A DNA stretch of 64,000 bases from Tumebacillus amylolyticus (GCF_016722965.1 NZ_JAEQNB010000004.1:62001-126000); one strand, 5' to 3'. Shown: positions 50,994 through 59,012, counted from the stretch's first letter. The notes: generated from the letters alone by a model not told the origin. Translations and numbers: made by a program.

Positions 50994-51465
50994 TACGTGG
51001 TCCGGTCTGTCGGTCGAAACGAAAAAAGCGTTTCTCTACCAAGCAACCCGCCGCACGTCCGAACTTCTGAACATCCCGCCGGACAAAATCCAAGTTCTGA
51101 TCCGCGAGTCCGCTTCGGAAAACTGGTCGAAAGCGGGCGCACACGTGACCGATTCCGACTTCGCCGCGAAGACCCGCCTCACCGACTGGAACACGTCCTA
51201 CGACGACGGTCAATCGCCGATCTCGAACATGACGGTCATCACGATCGACGTCTGGAACTTCTACAACCAAGAACAAAAAGACGCATGGGTTCGCGAACTG
51301 ACCATCCTGTCCGGCGAACTGCTCGGCACTCCGGCTGACAGCGTGCTGATCTTGATCCGCGACATGGTACCGGGCAACTGGGGCCAAACCGGCGTCACCG
51401 GCGCTTCGTCGAACTTCCTGACCGATTCGCGCCGCCTGAACGTAGATTTTTCCGTAAAGTCATAA
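50974..51465 (+). CDS. Tandem tautomerase-superfamily protein
   Basis: The 163-residue protein consists of two 4-oxalocrotonate-tautomerase-like units (about 1-60 and 80-140) that share the pattern ETKKAFLYQATRRTSELL..P.D.I.VLIRE...NW...G. Only the first begins with Met-Pro, giving the N-terminal catalytic Pro after Met removal; the second unit starts at an internal MTVITIDVW. It may isomerise a keto/enol or double bond of the pathway product. The ATG lies inside the end of the FabD-like gene after GAGAGGAG. Confidence 0.82.
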   Translation: MPFLSVDTWSGLSVETKKAFLYQATRRTSELLNIPPDKIQVLIRESASENWSKAGAHVTDSDFAAKTRLTDWNTSYDDGQSPISNMTVITIDVWNFYNQEQKDAWVRELTILSGELLGTPADSVLILIRDMVPGNWGQTGVTGASSNFLTDSRRLNVDFSVKS

Positions 51466-51523
51466 TTCCATACTTTTTTGTAACCGAATTTACATTATTC
51501 TAGAATAGGGAGAGATTACAATA

Positions 51524-52174
51524 ATGAATATCGACACCAAACAACTGATCGTCGTCAACCACTTTGAAGTGGCAGCCAACACCCAGGAGCAAGTAGAGCG
51601 CCTGTTCACGGAAAGCGCGGCGCGCAAAAGCCTGAAACACGCTGTGCTCTACAAAGGTCTCGATGACAACAAGTACGTGCTGCTCTACGAAGTTGCTGAC
51701 TTTGCCGAACTGCAAGCCAAGCTGGAGTGCGAAGCGTATCGTGAGTTTGTTGCCGAACTGACCCCGCACCTCGCGTCCGACTTCCACCAAGAGATCGCAG
51801 GTCTCGTTGAAGCGGTTCGCGACCGTGAAACGCTGGTTCCGACCACGCCGTTCATGCAACTTCGTCACATCGAAGTACCGCTCTCCGGGATCGAACCGTA
51901 CCTCGACTGGCGCCGTCGCCGCATCTTCGAATACGTCAAGAAAAACGACCTCGTCGGTTCCTTCTTGGCCTTCCACAGCGTCGTTTCGACTACGCCGGGC
52001 GTTCTGTTCGTCGTCGAGTTCTCCCACGATCCGGTCGAATACCGCAACAGCTTCTTGACCCCGGAATACCAAGTCATCATCAAAGAAGCAGGTCACGACC
52101 ACATCAAGGGCGGTCTGAACACGGTTGAATACCAACTGGCAGTCGCTCCGCTCGCGCTGCAAAGCTCGCACTAA
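51524..52174 (+). CDS. Tandem dimeric alpha/beta-barrel protein (ABM-like)
   Basis: The 216-residue protein shows two ferredoxin-like repeats, with LIVVNHFEVAANTQEQVERLF at the start and MQLRHIEVPLSGIEPYLDWRRRR about 110 residues later. This is the spacing of antibiotic-biosynthesis-monooxygenase or NIPSNAP-type double barrels. These folds carry cofactor-free oxygenases, heme-degrading enzymes and polyketide cyclases. GGGAGAG precedes the ATG. Which activity it has cannot be told. Confidence 0.65.
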   Translation: MNIDTKQLIVVNHFEVAANTQEQVERLFTESAARKSLKHAVLYKGLDDNKYVLLYEVADFAELQAKLECEAYREFVAELTPHLASDFHQEIAGLVEAVRDRETLVPTTPFMQLRHIEVPLSGIEPYLDWRRRRIFEYVKKNDLVGSFLAFHSVVSTTPGVLFVVEFSHDPVEYRNSFLTPEYQVIIKEAGHDHIKGGLNTVEYQLAVAPLALQSSH

Positions 52175-52203
52175 TCTGCACCTGGAAGGGAGTTCTTGAA
52201 AAC

Positions 52204-52935
52204 ATGGAAGCATTGAACGGCAAAGTCGCGATCATCACCGGGGCCAACCAAGGCATTGGCCTCGCCATCGCGCAACGCCTCGCCGAACAGGGCGTCGCGA
52301 TCGGTATGGGTTCGAACAAAGCAGAAGAACTTCGTCAAGCAGCGGAGGAAATCCGTGCAGCAGGCGGACGCGTCGTCGCAGTTCCGGTCGATGTGCGCAA
52401 CCCGACTGACATCGAAGACCTCGTTAAGCAAACGCTGGAAGCGTTCGGCACGATCGACATCGTGATCAACAACGCAGGTGTCACCTACTTCGGCGGCGTG
52501 CAGCAATGCACGGAAACCGAGTGGGACAACACGTTGAACATCAACGTCAAAGGCTACTTCCTGCTGACGAAAGCCGTTCTCCCGACCCTGATCGAGAAAA
52601 AAGGCGGTCACATCATCAACATGTCCTCCATCTGGGGCAAAAAAGGTTCCGCCACTATGGTTGCGTATTCCACCTCGAAATTCGCAATCGAAGGCTTCAC
52701 GCAAAGTTTGATCGACGAAGTCAAGCCGCACGGGATCAAAGTGACCAGTGTCGTGCTCGACAAAGTCGACACACCGTTCCGCGACAACATGACGGAGTTC
52801 GTCAACTTCTCGGAGGAGCAAAAGCAACGCATGCTGACAGCAGATGATGTGGCGGACAGTGTGATGTTCGCGCTGACCTCGTCGCCGCGCAGCTTGCCCT
52901 CCAGCATCCATCTGGATGCGTATCTCTGGAAGTAA
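52204..52935 (+). CDS. Short-chain dehydrogenase/reductase (FabG-like)
   Basis: The 243-residue SDR has the cofactor motif TGANQGIG (12-19), NNAGVT, and the catalytic Ser in NMSSIWG with Tyr155 and Lys159 (YSTSK). It lacks a C-terminal substrate-binding extension. In this context it could reduce a beta-ketoacyl-ACP or a keto group in a released product. GAAGGGAG lies about 10 nt upstream of the ATG. Confidence 0.92.
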   Translation: MEALNGKVAIITGANQGIGLAIAQRLAEQGVAIGMGSNKAEELRQAAEEIRAAGGRVVAVPVDVRNPTDIEDLVKQTLEAFGTIDIVINNAGVTYFGGVQQCTETEWDNTLNINVKGYFLLTKAVLPTLIEKKGGHIINMSSIWGKKGSATMVAYSTSKFAIEGFTQSLIDEVKPHGIKVTSVVLDKVDTPFRDNMTEFVNFSEEQKQRMLTADDVADSVMFALTSSPRSLPSSIHLDAYLWK

Positions 52936-53004
52936 TATCCGATTTCTGTGGACGAGGCTTTGAAATTCAAAGCCTCTCTACCTATTCCTAGGAGTGATTC
53001 GTTC

Positions 53005-53937
53005 ATGAACAATTGGCTGATTTATATTTTGTTGGTCTGTTCCACCGTCTTCTGGGGCGGTAACTTTAACGCCGGTAAGCTCGCGGTCGACCACTTGCCG
53101 CCGTTCACCGCAGCAGCGTTGCGCTTCGGCCTGGCTTCCATCGTGATGTTGCTGATCTTGTTCGCGAAGGAAAAAATCAACAAAGAAGCACTCAAACAAA
53201 ACTTCTGGTCGTTCGTACTGCTCGGTTTGATCGGGGTGTTCGGTTTTAACGTCCTGTTCTTCGTTGGCTTGAAATACACCTCTGCGGTCAACGGCTCGCT
53301 GATCATGGCGACCAACCCGTTGATCACCGTCCTGTTTGCGATCTTCATTTTGAAAGACAAATTCACCGTGCAACGTGCCATCGGTTTCTTGCTGTCCCTG
53401 ATCGGTGTCGTAGCCGTCATCTGCAAAGGCTCGCTCGACACGCTGACCTCGCTGAACTTCTCCGGCGGCGACCTGATCATCCTCGGCGGGAACATCTGCT
53501 GGGCCCTGTACGGCGTACTTGGCCGTAAGATTGTCAAAAACTCCACGCCGCTCTTGACGACGACGATCACGATGGTCATCGGTGCTGTCGTCATGATTCC
53601 GTTCGCACTGGCTGAAACGCAAAAAATGCCGCTGCTCGACCAACCGGGCTCCCTCTGGGGCGCGATCTTGTTCATGGCGTTGCTCGGCTCCGTCCTCGCG
53701 TACCTCTGGTGGAACCAAGGGATCGCGAAAATCGGCGCAGGGAACACCTCGATCTTCTTCAACCTCGTTCCGGTCTTCACGATGCTGATCACCGTCGTTA
53801 CCGGCTCCACGGTTACGGTGGCTCAAATTGTCGGCGGTCTGCTCGTCATCTCCGGCGTTGTGTTCTCGTCCGGTCTGATCAAATTCAAATCCAAGGCTCA
53901 GGTGGCGGAAGCAGGCCTGACTGCCAAGGGCAAGTAG
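53005..53937 (+). CDS. EamA-family (DMT) transporter
   Basis: The 310-residue protein has ten membrane segments in two EamA repeats (FWGGNFNAGKLAVDHLPPFTAAALRF in the first and WALYGVLGRKIVKNSTPLL in the second). DMT transporters move amino acids, nucleotides and small metabolites, mostly outwards. As a member of the operon it may export the cluster product. GGAGTG precedes the ATG at 53005. Confidence 0.88.
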   Translation: MNNWLIYILLVCSTVFWGGNFNAGKLAVDHLPPFTAAALRFGLASIVMLLILFAKEKINKEALKQNFWSFVLLGLIGVFGFNVLFFVGLKYTSAVNGSLIMATNPLITVLFAIFILKDKFTVQRAIGFLLSLIGVVAVICKGSLDTLTSLNFSGGDLIILGGNICWALYGVLGRKIVKNSTPLLTTTITMVIGAVVMIPFALAETQKMPLLDQPGSLWGAILFMALLGSVLAYLWWNQGIAKIGAGNTSIFFNLVPVFTMLITVVTGSTVTVAQIVGGLLVISGVVFSSGLIKFKSKAQVAEAGLTAKGK

Positions 53938-53950
53938 GGAGGACGCACTC

Positions 53951-54247
53951 ATGGTACATGTCCTCGTCACCCTCAAAGACAATCCGAACGAACCGGAAGC
54001 TTTGGCGGAATACAAGCGTCGTGCCACGCAAATTCGTGACGAATACGGCGCCGAGCTCGTGCTTCGCATGAATGCGCAAGAACGTCTGGTCGGCGAGTTG
54101 TCGGAAGAATCGGTGCGTCTGCTGAAGTTCCCGTCTGCAGACCATGTGCGCGGCTGGCTGAACGATCCGCGCTATCTGGAGATCATTCCGCTTAGAGAAC
54201 GCGGCTACGAACGGGTCACCGTCACGATTCTCGAAGACATTCGCTAA
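53951..54247 (+). CDS. DUF1330-like small dimeric alpha/beta-barrel protein
   Basis: The 98-residue protein has a ferredoxin-like layout with VHVLVTLKDNPNEPEALAEY at the start and the DUF1330-like sequence LLKFPSADHVRGWLNDPRYLEI. No reaction is known for this group. It is the second barrel-fold protein of the operon. GGGAGGACG precedes the ATG. Confidence 0.7.
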   Translation: MVHVLVTLKDNPNEPEALAEYKRRATQIRDEYGAELVLRMNAQERLVGELSEESVRLLKFPSADHVRGWLNDPRYLEIIPLRERGYERVTVTILEDIR

Positions 54248-54271
54248 GGCGCGGCAAAGGAGAGATTCAGG

Positions 54272-55258
54272 ATGGAAATGCGCACCCTCGGTGCATCTGG
54301 CCTGCAAGTGAGCGCGATGGGCCTTGGCTGTATGGGCATGTCCGAATACTACAGCGGCCGCGATGAACAGGAATCGCTCCTGACCATCAACCGTGCGCTG
54401 GAATTGGGCATCACGTTTTTTGACACCGCCGATCAATACGGTTTGGGTCACAACGAAGAACTGGTGGGGAAAGCGCTTCGCCCGCACCGCCGCGAGATCA
54501 CGCTCGCAACCAAGTTCGGATTCGTGCGCGATGCACAGGGGAACTTGATCGAGATCAACGGTCGACCGGAGTATGTGAAGCAGGCATGTGACAACTCCCT
54601 GCGCCGTCTCGGGACGGACGTGATCGACCTGTACTACCTGCACCGTGTCGATCCGAAAACTCCCATCGAAGAGACCGTCGGGGCGATGGCAGACCTCGTG
54701 AAAGCAGGCAAAGTGCGTGCCATCGGCCTGTCTGAAGCGTCTCCGTCCACGATTCGCCGCGCCCATGCGACCCATCCGATTGCTGCGTTGCAATCGGAGT
54801 ACTCGCTGTGGAGCCGCGACGTTGAGGACGAAGTTCTGCCGACCGTTCGGGAATTGGGGATTGCTTTCATCCCGTACTCGCCGCTGGGTCGCGGGTTCCT
54901 CACCGGTTCGATTCAACGCTTTGAAGACCTCGCGCCGGACGATTACCGTCGGACCTCGCCGAGATTTCAAGGGGAGAACTTTGCCAAAAATCTCGAACTC
55001 GTCTCCCGAATTCGAGAGATGGCCGCAGAGAAGAACTGCACCGCGTCGCAACTCGCGCTGGCATGGCTCCTCGGTCAAGACAAAGGGATGATTCCCATCC
55101 CGGGCACGAAGCGCCGCTCGTACCTCGAAGAAAACGCAGGAGCGCTCACCGTCTCTTTGACGAAGTCTGACTATGCGCGCATCGACGAGGTTTCTCCGAA
55201 AGGGGCGGCCTCCGGTGTTCGCTATCCGGAAGGCGCCTTGGCGTTGCTGGATCGCTAG
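54272..55258 (+). CDS. Aldo/keto reductase
   Basis: The 328-residue protein has the AKR tetrad in FFDTADQYG (Asp, Tyr), ATKFGF (Lys) and YYLHRVD (His), with the NADPH-binding [16 protein letters not shown] at the C-terminus. It belongs to the AKR11/AKR13-like group of potassium-channel-beta relatives. It reduces aldehydes or ketones with NADPH. It is the last gene of the biosynthetic operon; AAAGGAGAG precedes the ATG and a strong terminator follows. Confidence 0.93.
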   Translation: MEMRTLGASGLQVSAMGLGCMGMSEYYSGRDEQESLLTINRALELGITFFDTADQYGLGHNEELVGKALRPHRREITLATKFGFVRDAQGNLIEINGRPEYVKQACDNSLRRLGTDVIDLYYLHRVDPKTPIEETVGAMADLVKAGKVRAIGLSEASPSTIRRAHATHPIAALQSEYSLWSRDVEDEVLPTVRELGIAFIPYSPLGRGFLTGSIQRFEDLAPDDYRRTSPRFQGENFAKNLELVSRIREMAAEKNCTASQLALAWLLGQDKGMIPIPGTKRRSYLEENAGALTVSLTKSDYARIDEVSPKGAASGVRYPEGALALLDR

Positions 55259-55268
55259 ACCCTGTAAA

Positions 55269-55317
55269 CTCAAAAAATCCCTTTTGTGTGCCCGACACAC
55301 AAAAGGGATTTTTTTAT
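55269..55317. terminator. Strong bidirectional terminator at the end of the biosynthetic operon
   Basis: AAATCCCTTTTGTGTG and CACACAAAAGGGATTT form a 16-bp perfect stem with a 5-nt loop and long A/T tracts. It also ends the convergent receptor gene. Confidence 0.93.
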
Positions 55318-56189
55318 GCCGAATACGCTTGCAGCTTCGCCTCGACGATTTTGGTGAACGGTTCATTTTCCTGCAAGGCGAAGACGGCAAGTGATTTCTC
55401 AAACATCGCCAAGATGCGGTTGCGATCTCGTCCGAGCTGTTCCAAGGCGATTCCACGCTGGAAGTACAATTCTCCCAGCAGATACATCGTGTCATCGCGC
55501 AGGCAGATCAGGATGCCCTGTTGCGCCAATTTCATCGCTTCTGTGAACTCACCGGAATAATACAGCGCTTTGGCGTAGTTGTACAACACGCGAATCTTGA
55601 TCTTGGGATCTTCGAGGATCGGCATCGATTGCAACGCTTGCAAGCATTCGCGAAACACGTCGCAGGCATGAGGGTAGTCATTCTCTTCCAAGTACAGAAT
55701 GGCGAGAGAATTCATGATCTCGACGGTACGCTTGCTGACAAACTTGGTTCCTTTGCCGATCTCGACGGCGGAAGTCAGGAGTTCCACGGCAGCTGTCAGG
55801 TCATGGTGGATATAATAGGCCACGATACCGCGATGCCAGAGAAAGAACTGTCGGGCAAACGGAGCTTGGAACAAGAGATTGTCCCGCTCGTTTTCCAAGA
55901 GTTCGGCGAGAAGTTGATAATTTCGTTCCCGAACCGCTTCCCGCATGAGTTCGAACGTTTGCTTGGCATAATCATAGCGGGGATTTGCCGCCATGCTGTA
56001 CAGATAGTCGATCGTCACATCCAGACGACTCGCCAATTCGTACAAGGTGTTTGAATTCGGGATCACCTCGCCCTTTTCAATCTTACTAAGTTGTCCCTGG
56101 GTACAGATTGAGGAGGCGAGTTCCTTCTGCGTCATCTGCAAGGAGACGCGTAGGTCTTTGATGATTTTACCGATTACAAATTGCTCCAT
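55314..56189 (-). CDS. PlcR-like RRNPP quorum-sensing receptor and transcription factor
   Basis: The 291-residue protein has an XRE helix-turn-helix at residues 5-60 (LQMTQKELASSICTQGQLSKIE) and TPR-like helices from 70 to the end. The order of segments follows PlcR of the B. cereus group closely: PlcR-like RVLYNYAKALYYSGEF, then LGELYFQRGIALEQLG. RRNPP proteins bind a re-imported peptide in the TPR groove and then bind DNA. A propeptide gene lies 187 bp away in divergent orientation. GCGAGG precedes the ATG at 56189. A 20-bp palindromic box sits 18-37 bp upstream of the start codon and is repeated before the biosynthetic operon. Confidence 0.88.
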   Translation of the reverse strand: MEQFVIGKIIKDLRVSLQMTQKELASSICTQGQLSKIEKGEVIPNSNTLYELASRLDVTIDYLYSMAANPRYDYAKQTFELMREAVRERNYQLLAELLENERDNLLFQAPFARQFFLWHRGIVAYYIHHDLTAAVELLTSAVEIGKGTKFVSKRTVEIMNSLAILYLEENDYPHACDVFRECLQALQSMPILEDPKIKIRVLYNYAKALYYSGEFTEAMKLAQQGILICLRDDTMYLLGELYFQRGIALEQLGRDRNRILAMFEKSLAVFALQENEPFTKIVEAKLQAYSA

Positions 56190-56206
56190 GCAAAACCTCG
56201 CTACCA

Positions 56207-56226
56207 TATATTCGAAAATGAATACC
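56207..56226. promoter_or_regulatory. Palindromic box in the receptor promoter region
   Basis: TATATTCGAAAATGAATACC contains TATTC-N6-GAATA, 16 bp like the PlcR box (TATG-N8-CATA layout). It lies just downstream of a minus-strand -10-like TATACT (56239-56234), suggesting autoregulation of the receptor gene. The second copy is at 46563. Confidence 0.65.
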
Positions 56227-56375
56227 TACTCAGAGTATACCATAAAAAAATTATAAAGAGGTAAGTCAGTTGTTCTGAATGAGCGGCATGGCAAACGCAT
56301 AGTTTGTGGGAATTATATAAACTCTTACTAGAAGCAGTAAAAAAATAAATAGTAGAATAACAAGGAGAGATTACC

Positions 56376-56516
56376 ATGAACAAGCTTGCAAAATTCCGTC
56401 TGACGTTACTCGTTGCACTTACGCTGGTAGGAGGGGCCGTGTACACCGAAATCGCACAAGCAGATGCTCATTCCGTATATCTCGCCGTAGACGTTGACTT
56501 GCCGCCTTGCCACTAG
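56376..56516 (+). CDS. Exported pheromone propeptide (PapR-like)
   Basis: A 46-codon frame has a near-perfect AAGGAGAG site 6 nt before its ATG. The product has a basic start (MNKLAKFR), a hydrophobic core (LTLLVALTLVGGAV), a cleavage region (IAQADAHS) and the C-terminus VDVDLPPCH. PapR of B. cereus has the same size and plan and ends in a heptapeptide such as ADLPFEF; the DLP core is shared. The mature signal is therefore probably the last five to eight residues, such as VDLPPCH. The divergent neighbour encodes the PlcR-like receptor. A terminator follows directly. The gene is too short for ordinary gene finders. Confidence 0.8.
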   Translation: MNKLAKFRLTLLVALTLVGGAVYTEIAQADAHSVYLAVDVDLPPCH

Positions 56517-56531
56517 AAGTTTATATAGAAG

Positions 56532-56572
56532 AAAAAGGACCTCGTTCACGACTGTGAGCGAGGTCCTTTTTC
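56532..56572. terminator. Terminator between the propeptide and chemoreceptor genes
   Basis: AAAAAGGACCTCGtTCAC pairs with GTGAgCGAGGTCCTTTTT, usable in both directions. Confidence 0.92.
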
Positions 56573-56600
56573 ATATCTGTCTATTTCTAACGATTGTGAA

Positions 56601-57425
56601 CTATTTCAACTCTTCCACAGCTTCGACGAGACCGTCCGCCGTGTGTCCGATCTGTTCGAAGGAAGTCTGCAATTCCTCCATGCTCGCAGATTGCTCCTCC
56701 GTGTACGTCGCCAGTTGCTGGATGGTGCCGTTGATTTGCACGATGGAACTCTGGATCGTATCCAGAAGTTCTTGAATTCCGTGTACCGCGCCCTTGCTTC
56801 GTTCGGCCATCTTGCGAATCTCGTCGGCGACGACGGCAAACCCGCGCCCGCTGTCACCGGCGCGTGCCGCTTCGATGGCGGCATTCAGTCCCAAGAGGTG
56901 CGATTGATCCGAAATCTCCGTGACAAACGAGAGAATTTGGTACACGCTCTGAATCTGTTGGGCGAGATGCTTGGACAGATCCGAAACGTCGCCCAACTGT
57001 GTGGCCACATCTTGAGTCGAAATCGTCATCTGGTTGGCCGAGGCGGTGACGGTCTGCAACGAAGCTGTCAGCTCGGTGGCACTTCGACGCAGTGTATCCG
57101 ACTTCTCATTGGAAACAACCGTCGAGAACACCCCGACGACCGCACCATCGTCGAAGATCGGAATGGCGGTGGAGACATAGGAGATGCCAAACGTCTCCGG
57201 ACCGCGCTCTTCCCGCAGTTTTTGCCCGGAGCGCAACGCTTTATATGTAACGGAACCTTCAAATCTATGAATGGGTGTGCCGACCACGATCTTGAGGTCG
57301 ATCTGACGGCCCGGCAGGTAGCCCAAAACGGTCTCTGTGTCAGCTACGATCAGACAAGCATCTTCGGGTAGGGAATCATGGAAGAGTGACATATTCCGTA
57401 AACATTCCTGCAATTTATCAGACAC
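56601..57425 (-). CDS. Soluble methyl-accepting chemotaxis-like protein
   Basis: The 274-residue protein has no membrane segment. Residues 1-105 form a small sensory domain ([26 protein letters not shown], then [14 protein letters not shown]), and 110-274 a shortened MCP signalling domain with the hairpin [41 protein letters not shown]. It would relay a cytosolic signal to CheA or a related kinase. The start is GTG after GGGAGG. No other chemotaxis gene is nearby, other than cheR 43 kb away. Confidence 0.88.
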   Translation of the reverse strand: MSDKLQECLRNMSLFHDSLPEDACLIVADTETVLGYLPGRQIDLKIVVGTPIHRFEGSVTYKALRSGQKLREERGPETFGISYVSTAIPIFDDGAVVGVFSTVVSNEKSDTLRRSATELTASLQTVTASANQMTISTQDVATQLGDVSDLSKHLAQQIQSVYQILSFVTEISDQSHLLGLNAAIEAARAGDSGRGFAVVADEIRKMAERSKGAVHGIQELLDTIQSSIVQINGTIQQLATYTEEQSASMEELQTSFEQIGHTADGLVEAVEELK

Positions 57426-57530
57426 GTAAATATTCCTCCCTTACCACGTACTTGTCCATTAATTTTACTACGATTCATTTCCAAGGTAAAGTCAAAGTCG
57501 CCGAGAATCCGGCAAGAGTTTGCAGATTCG

Positions 57531-57561
57531 ATTGTCGGACAATTCCCCACTATGGTATGAT
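57531..57561 (+). promoter_or_regulatory. Promoter of the site-2 protease-scpAB operon with a 13-bp palindrome on the -35
   Basis: ATTGTCGGACAAT (57531-57543) is a perfect 6-1-6 palindrome that covers the -35-like TTGTCG. TATGAT follows at 57556-57561 after 18 bp. The position fits an operator. Confidence 0.55.
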
Positions 57562-57620
57562 ACTCTGGAACTTATCTGCCCAGAGAAGTATTGTTGATTG
57601 GTTGCCAAAGGAGGGCAAGT

Positions 57621-58265
57621 ATGTTTTTAAGTGGAATGGACTTCAATAGTTTTCTGTTTCGTGCGCTCGCGTTTTTGATTGCGATCACGTTTCACGAGTA
57701 TGCACACGCGATTGTGGCGTATCGCCTCGGAGATCGGACACCGAAAGAGCAAGGTCGCCTGACGTTGAATCCGATCGCTCATTTTGAGTTGATCGGGACG
57801 CTGATGCTCTTGTTTGCTCCGATTGGTTGGGCGCGGCCGGTTCAGTTCAACCCGAACAACTTCAAGGGAAACAAACGCGTCGGAACGATCCTTACGACGC
57901 TTGCAGGGCCGATGGCCAACTTGATCGTGGCGTTTGTGTTCGCTGCACTTTACACGGGCATGATTCGTCACAATTGGGTGACCGATCCGGCTTGGACCAG
58001 TTTCTTCGACAATTTCTTTTTCACGACGTTCTCTCTGAACCTCTATCTGTGCGTCTTCAACTTGATTCCGATTCCGCCGCTGGACGGGTATTGGATTTTG
58101 CGTGACCTCTTGCCGCGCAAAGTGGCATACGACCTGACGCCGTTTGAGAAGTACGGTTCGTTCATTCTCTTGCTCTTGATCTTGACTCCGTTCTTCGGAT
58201 TTGTCGTCACGCCGATCGTCTCGTCGCTCGCTCAAGGGATCGCCGGCCTGTTGACGTGGATCTAA
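57621..58265 (+). CDS. Site-2 protease-family membrane metalloprotease (YwhC/YpuF-region type)
   Basis: The 214-residue protein has five or six membrane segments, the zinc motif HEYAH at 25-29, and the third ligand in NLIPIPPLDGYWI. This is the short M50 type without PDZ domain, often found directly upstream of scpA. It would cleave substrates within the membrane; the substrate is unknown. AAAGGAGGG precedes the ATG at 57621. It is 3 nt from scpA. Confidence 0.9.
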   Translation: MFLSGMDFNSFLFRALAFLIAITFHEYAHAIVAYRLGDRTPKEQGRLTLNPIAHFELIGTLMLLFAPIGWARPVQFNPNNFKGNKRVGTILTTLAGPMANLIVAFVFAALYTGMIRHNWVTDPAWTSFFDNFFFTTFSLNLYLCVFNLIPIPPLDGYWILRDLLPRKVAYDLTPFEKYGSFILLLLILTPFFGFVVTPIVSSLAQGIAGLLTWI

Positions 58266-58268
58266 CGC

Positions 58269-59012
58269 ATGGAAGCACTGAATCTCAGGCTCGACTCCTT
58301 TGAAGGTCCGCTCGATCTGCTCTTGCATCTGATCGACAAGTCGGAGATTGAGATCACCGACATCCCGATCTCCCAGATCACCGACCAGTACATGTCGTAC
58401 TTGCGGACGATGCAAGAGTTGAATTTGGAAATTGCCTCTGAGTTTCTCGTGATGGCGTCCCAGTTGCTCGCGATGAAGTCCGGCCTGTTGCTGCCCCGCC
58501 CGATTGAGATGGACATCCCCTTGATCGACTATGACGAGGACACCGACTATGACCCGCGCCAAGCGCTGATGGAGCGCCTCATCGAGTACAAGAAATTCAA
58601 GCAACTCGCCGAAGATTTGCGCGACCGCGAAGACAGGCGCAACCGCGTCTTGACCCGCCCTCCGGAGAACTTGACCCACTTGATTCCCGAAGTGGAGCCC
58701 AACCCCGTGGAGGGCGTCTCGCTGTTCGACCTGCTCGATGCGTTTCGCAAGGCGCTCGCCAAAGCCCAACCGGATGAGTACGTCGCCGGCATTCAACGCG
58801 ATGAAATTTCGGTGGAGAACCGCATGCAGGAAGTGTTGGACCTCATGGCGTTCTCCGGTGGACGCGTGCGCTTCTCCGAGTTGCTCGGCGGGTATTACCG
58901 CCGTTCGGACATCGTCGTGACGTTTCTCGCCCTGCTGGAATTGATGAAGGGCAAGAAGGTCGTCTGTTTGCAAGACCGTCTCTTTGACGACATTGTCATC
59001 GAAGCGATGTAA
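58269..59012 (+). CDS. scpA: Segregation and condensation protein A
   Basis: The 247-residue protein has the kleisin N-terminus (FEGPLDLLLHLIDKSEIEITDIPI) and the C-terminal winged-helix part (VTFLALLELMKGKKV). It bridges the SMC ATPase heads and binds ScpB, acting in chromosome segregation. The start lies 3 nt after the protease gene. Confidence 0.95.
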   Translation: MEALNLRLDSFEGPLDLLLHLIDKSEIEITDIPISQITDQYMSYLRTMQELNLEIASEFLVMASQLLAMKSGLLLPRPIEMDIPLIDYDEDTDYDPRQALMERLIEYKKFKQLAEDLRDREDRRNRVLTRPPENLTHLIPEVEPNPVEGVSLFDLLDAFRKALAKAQPDEYVAGIQRDEISVENRMQEVLDLMAFSGGRVRFSELLGGYYRRSDIVVTFLALLELMKGKKVVCLQDRLFDDIVIEAM

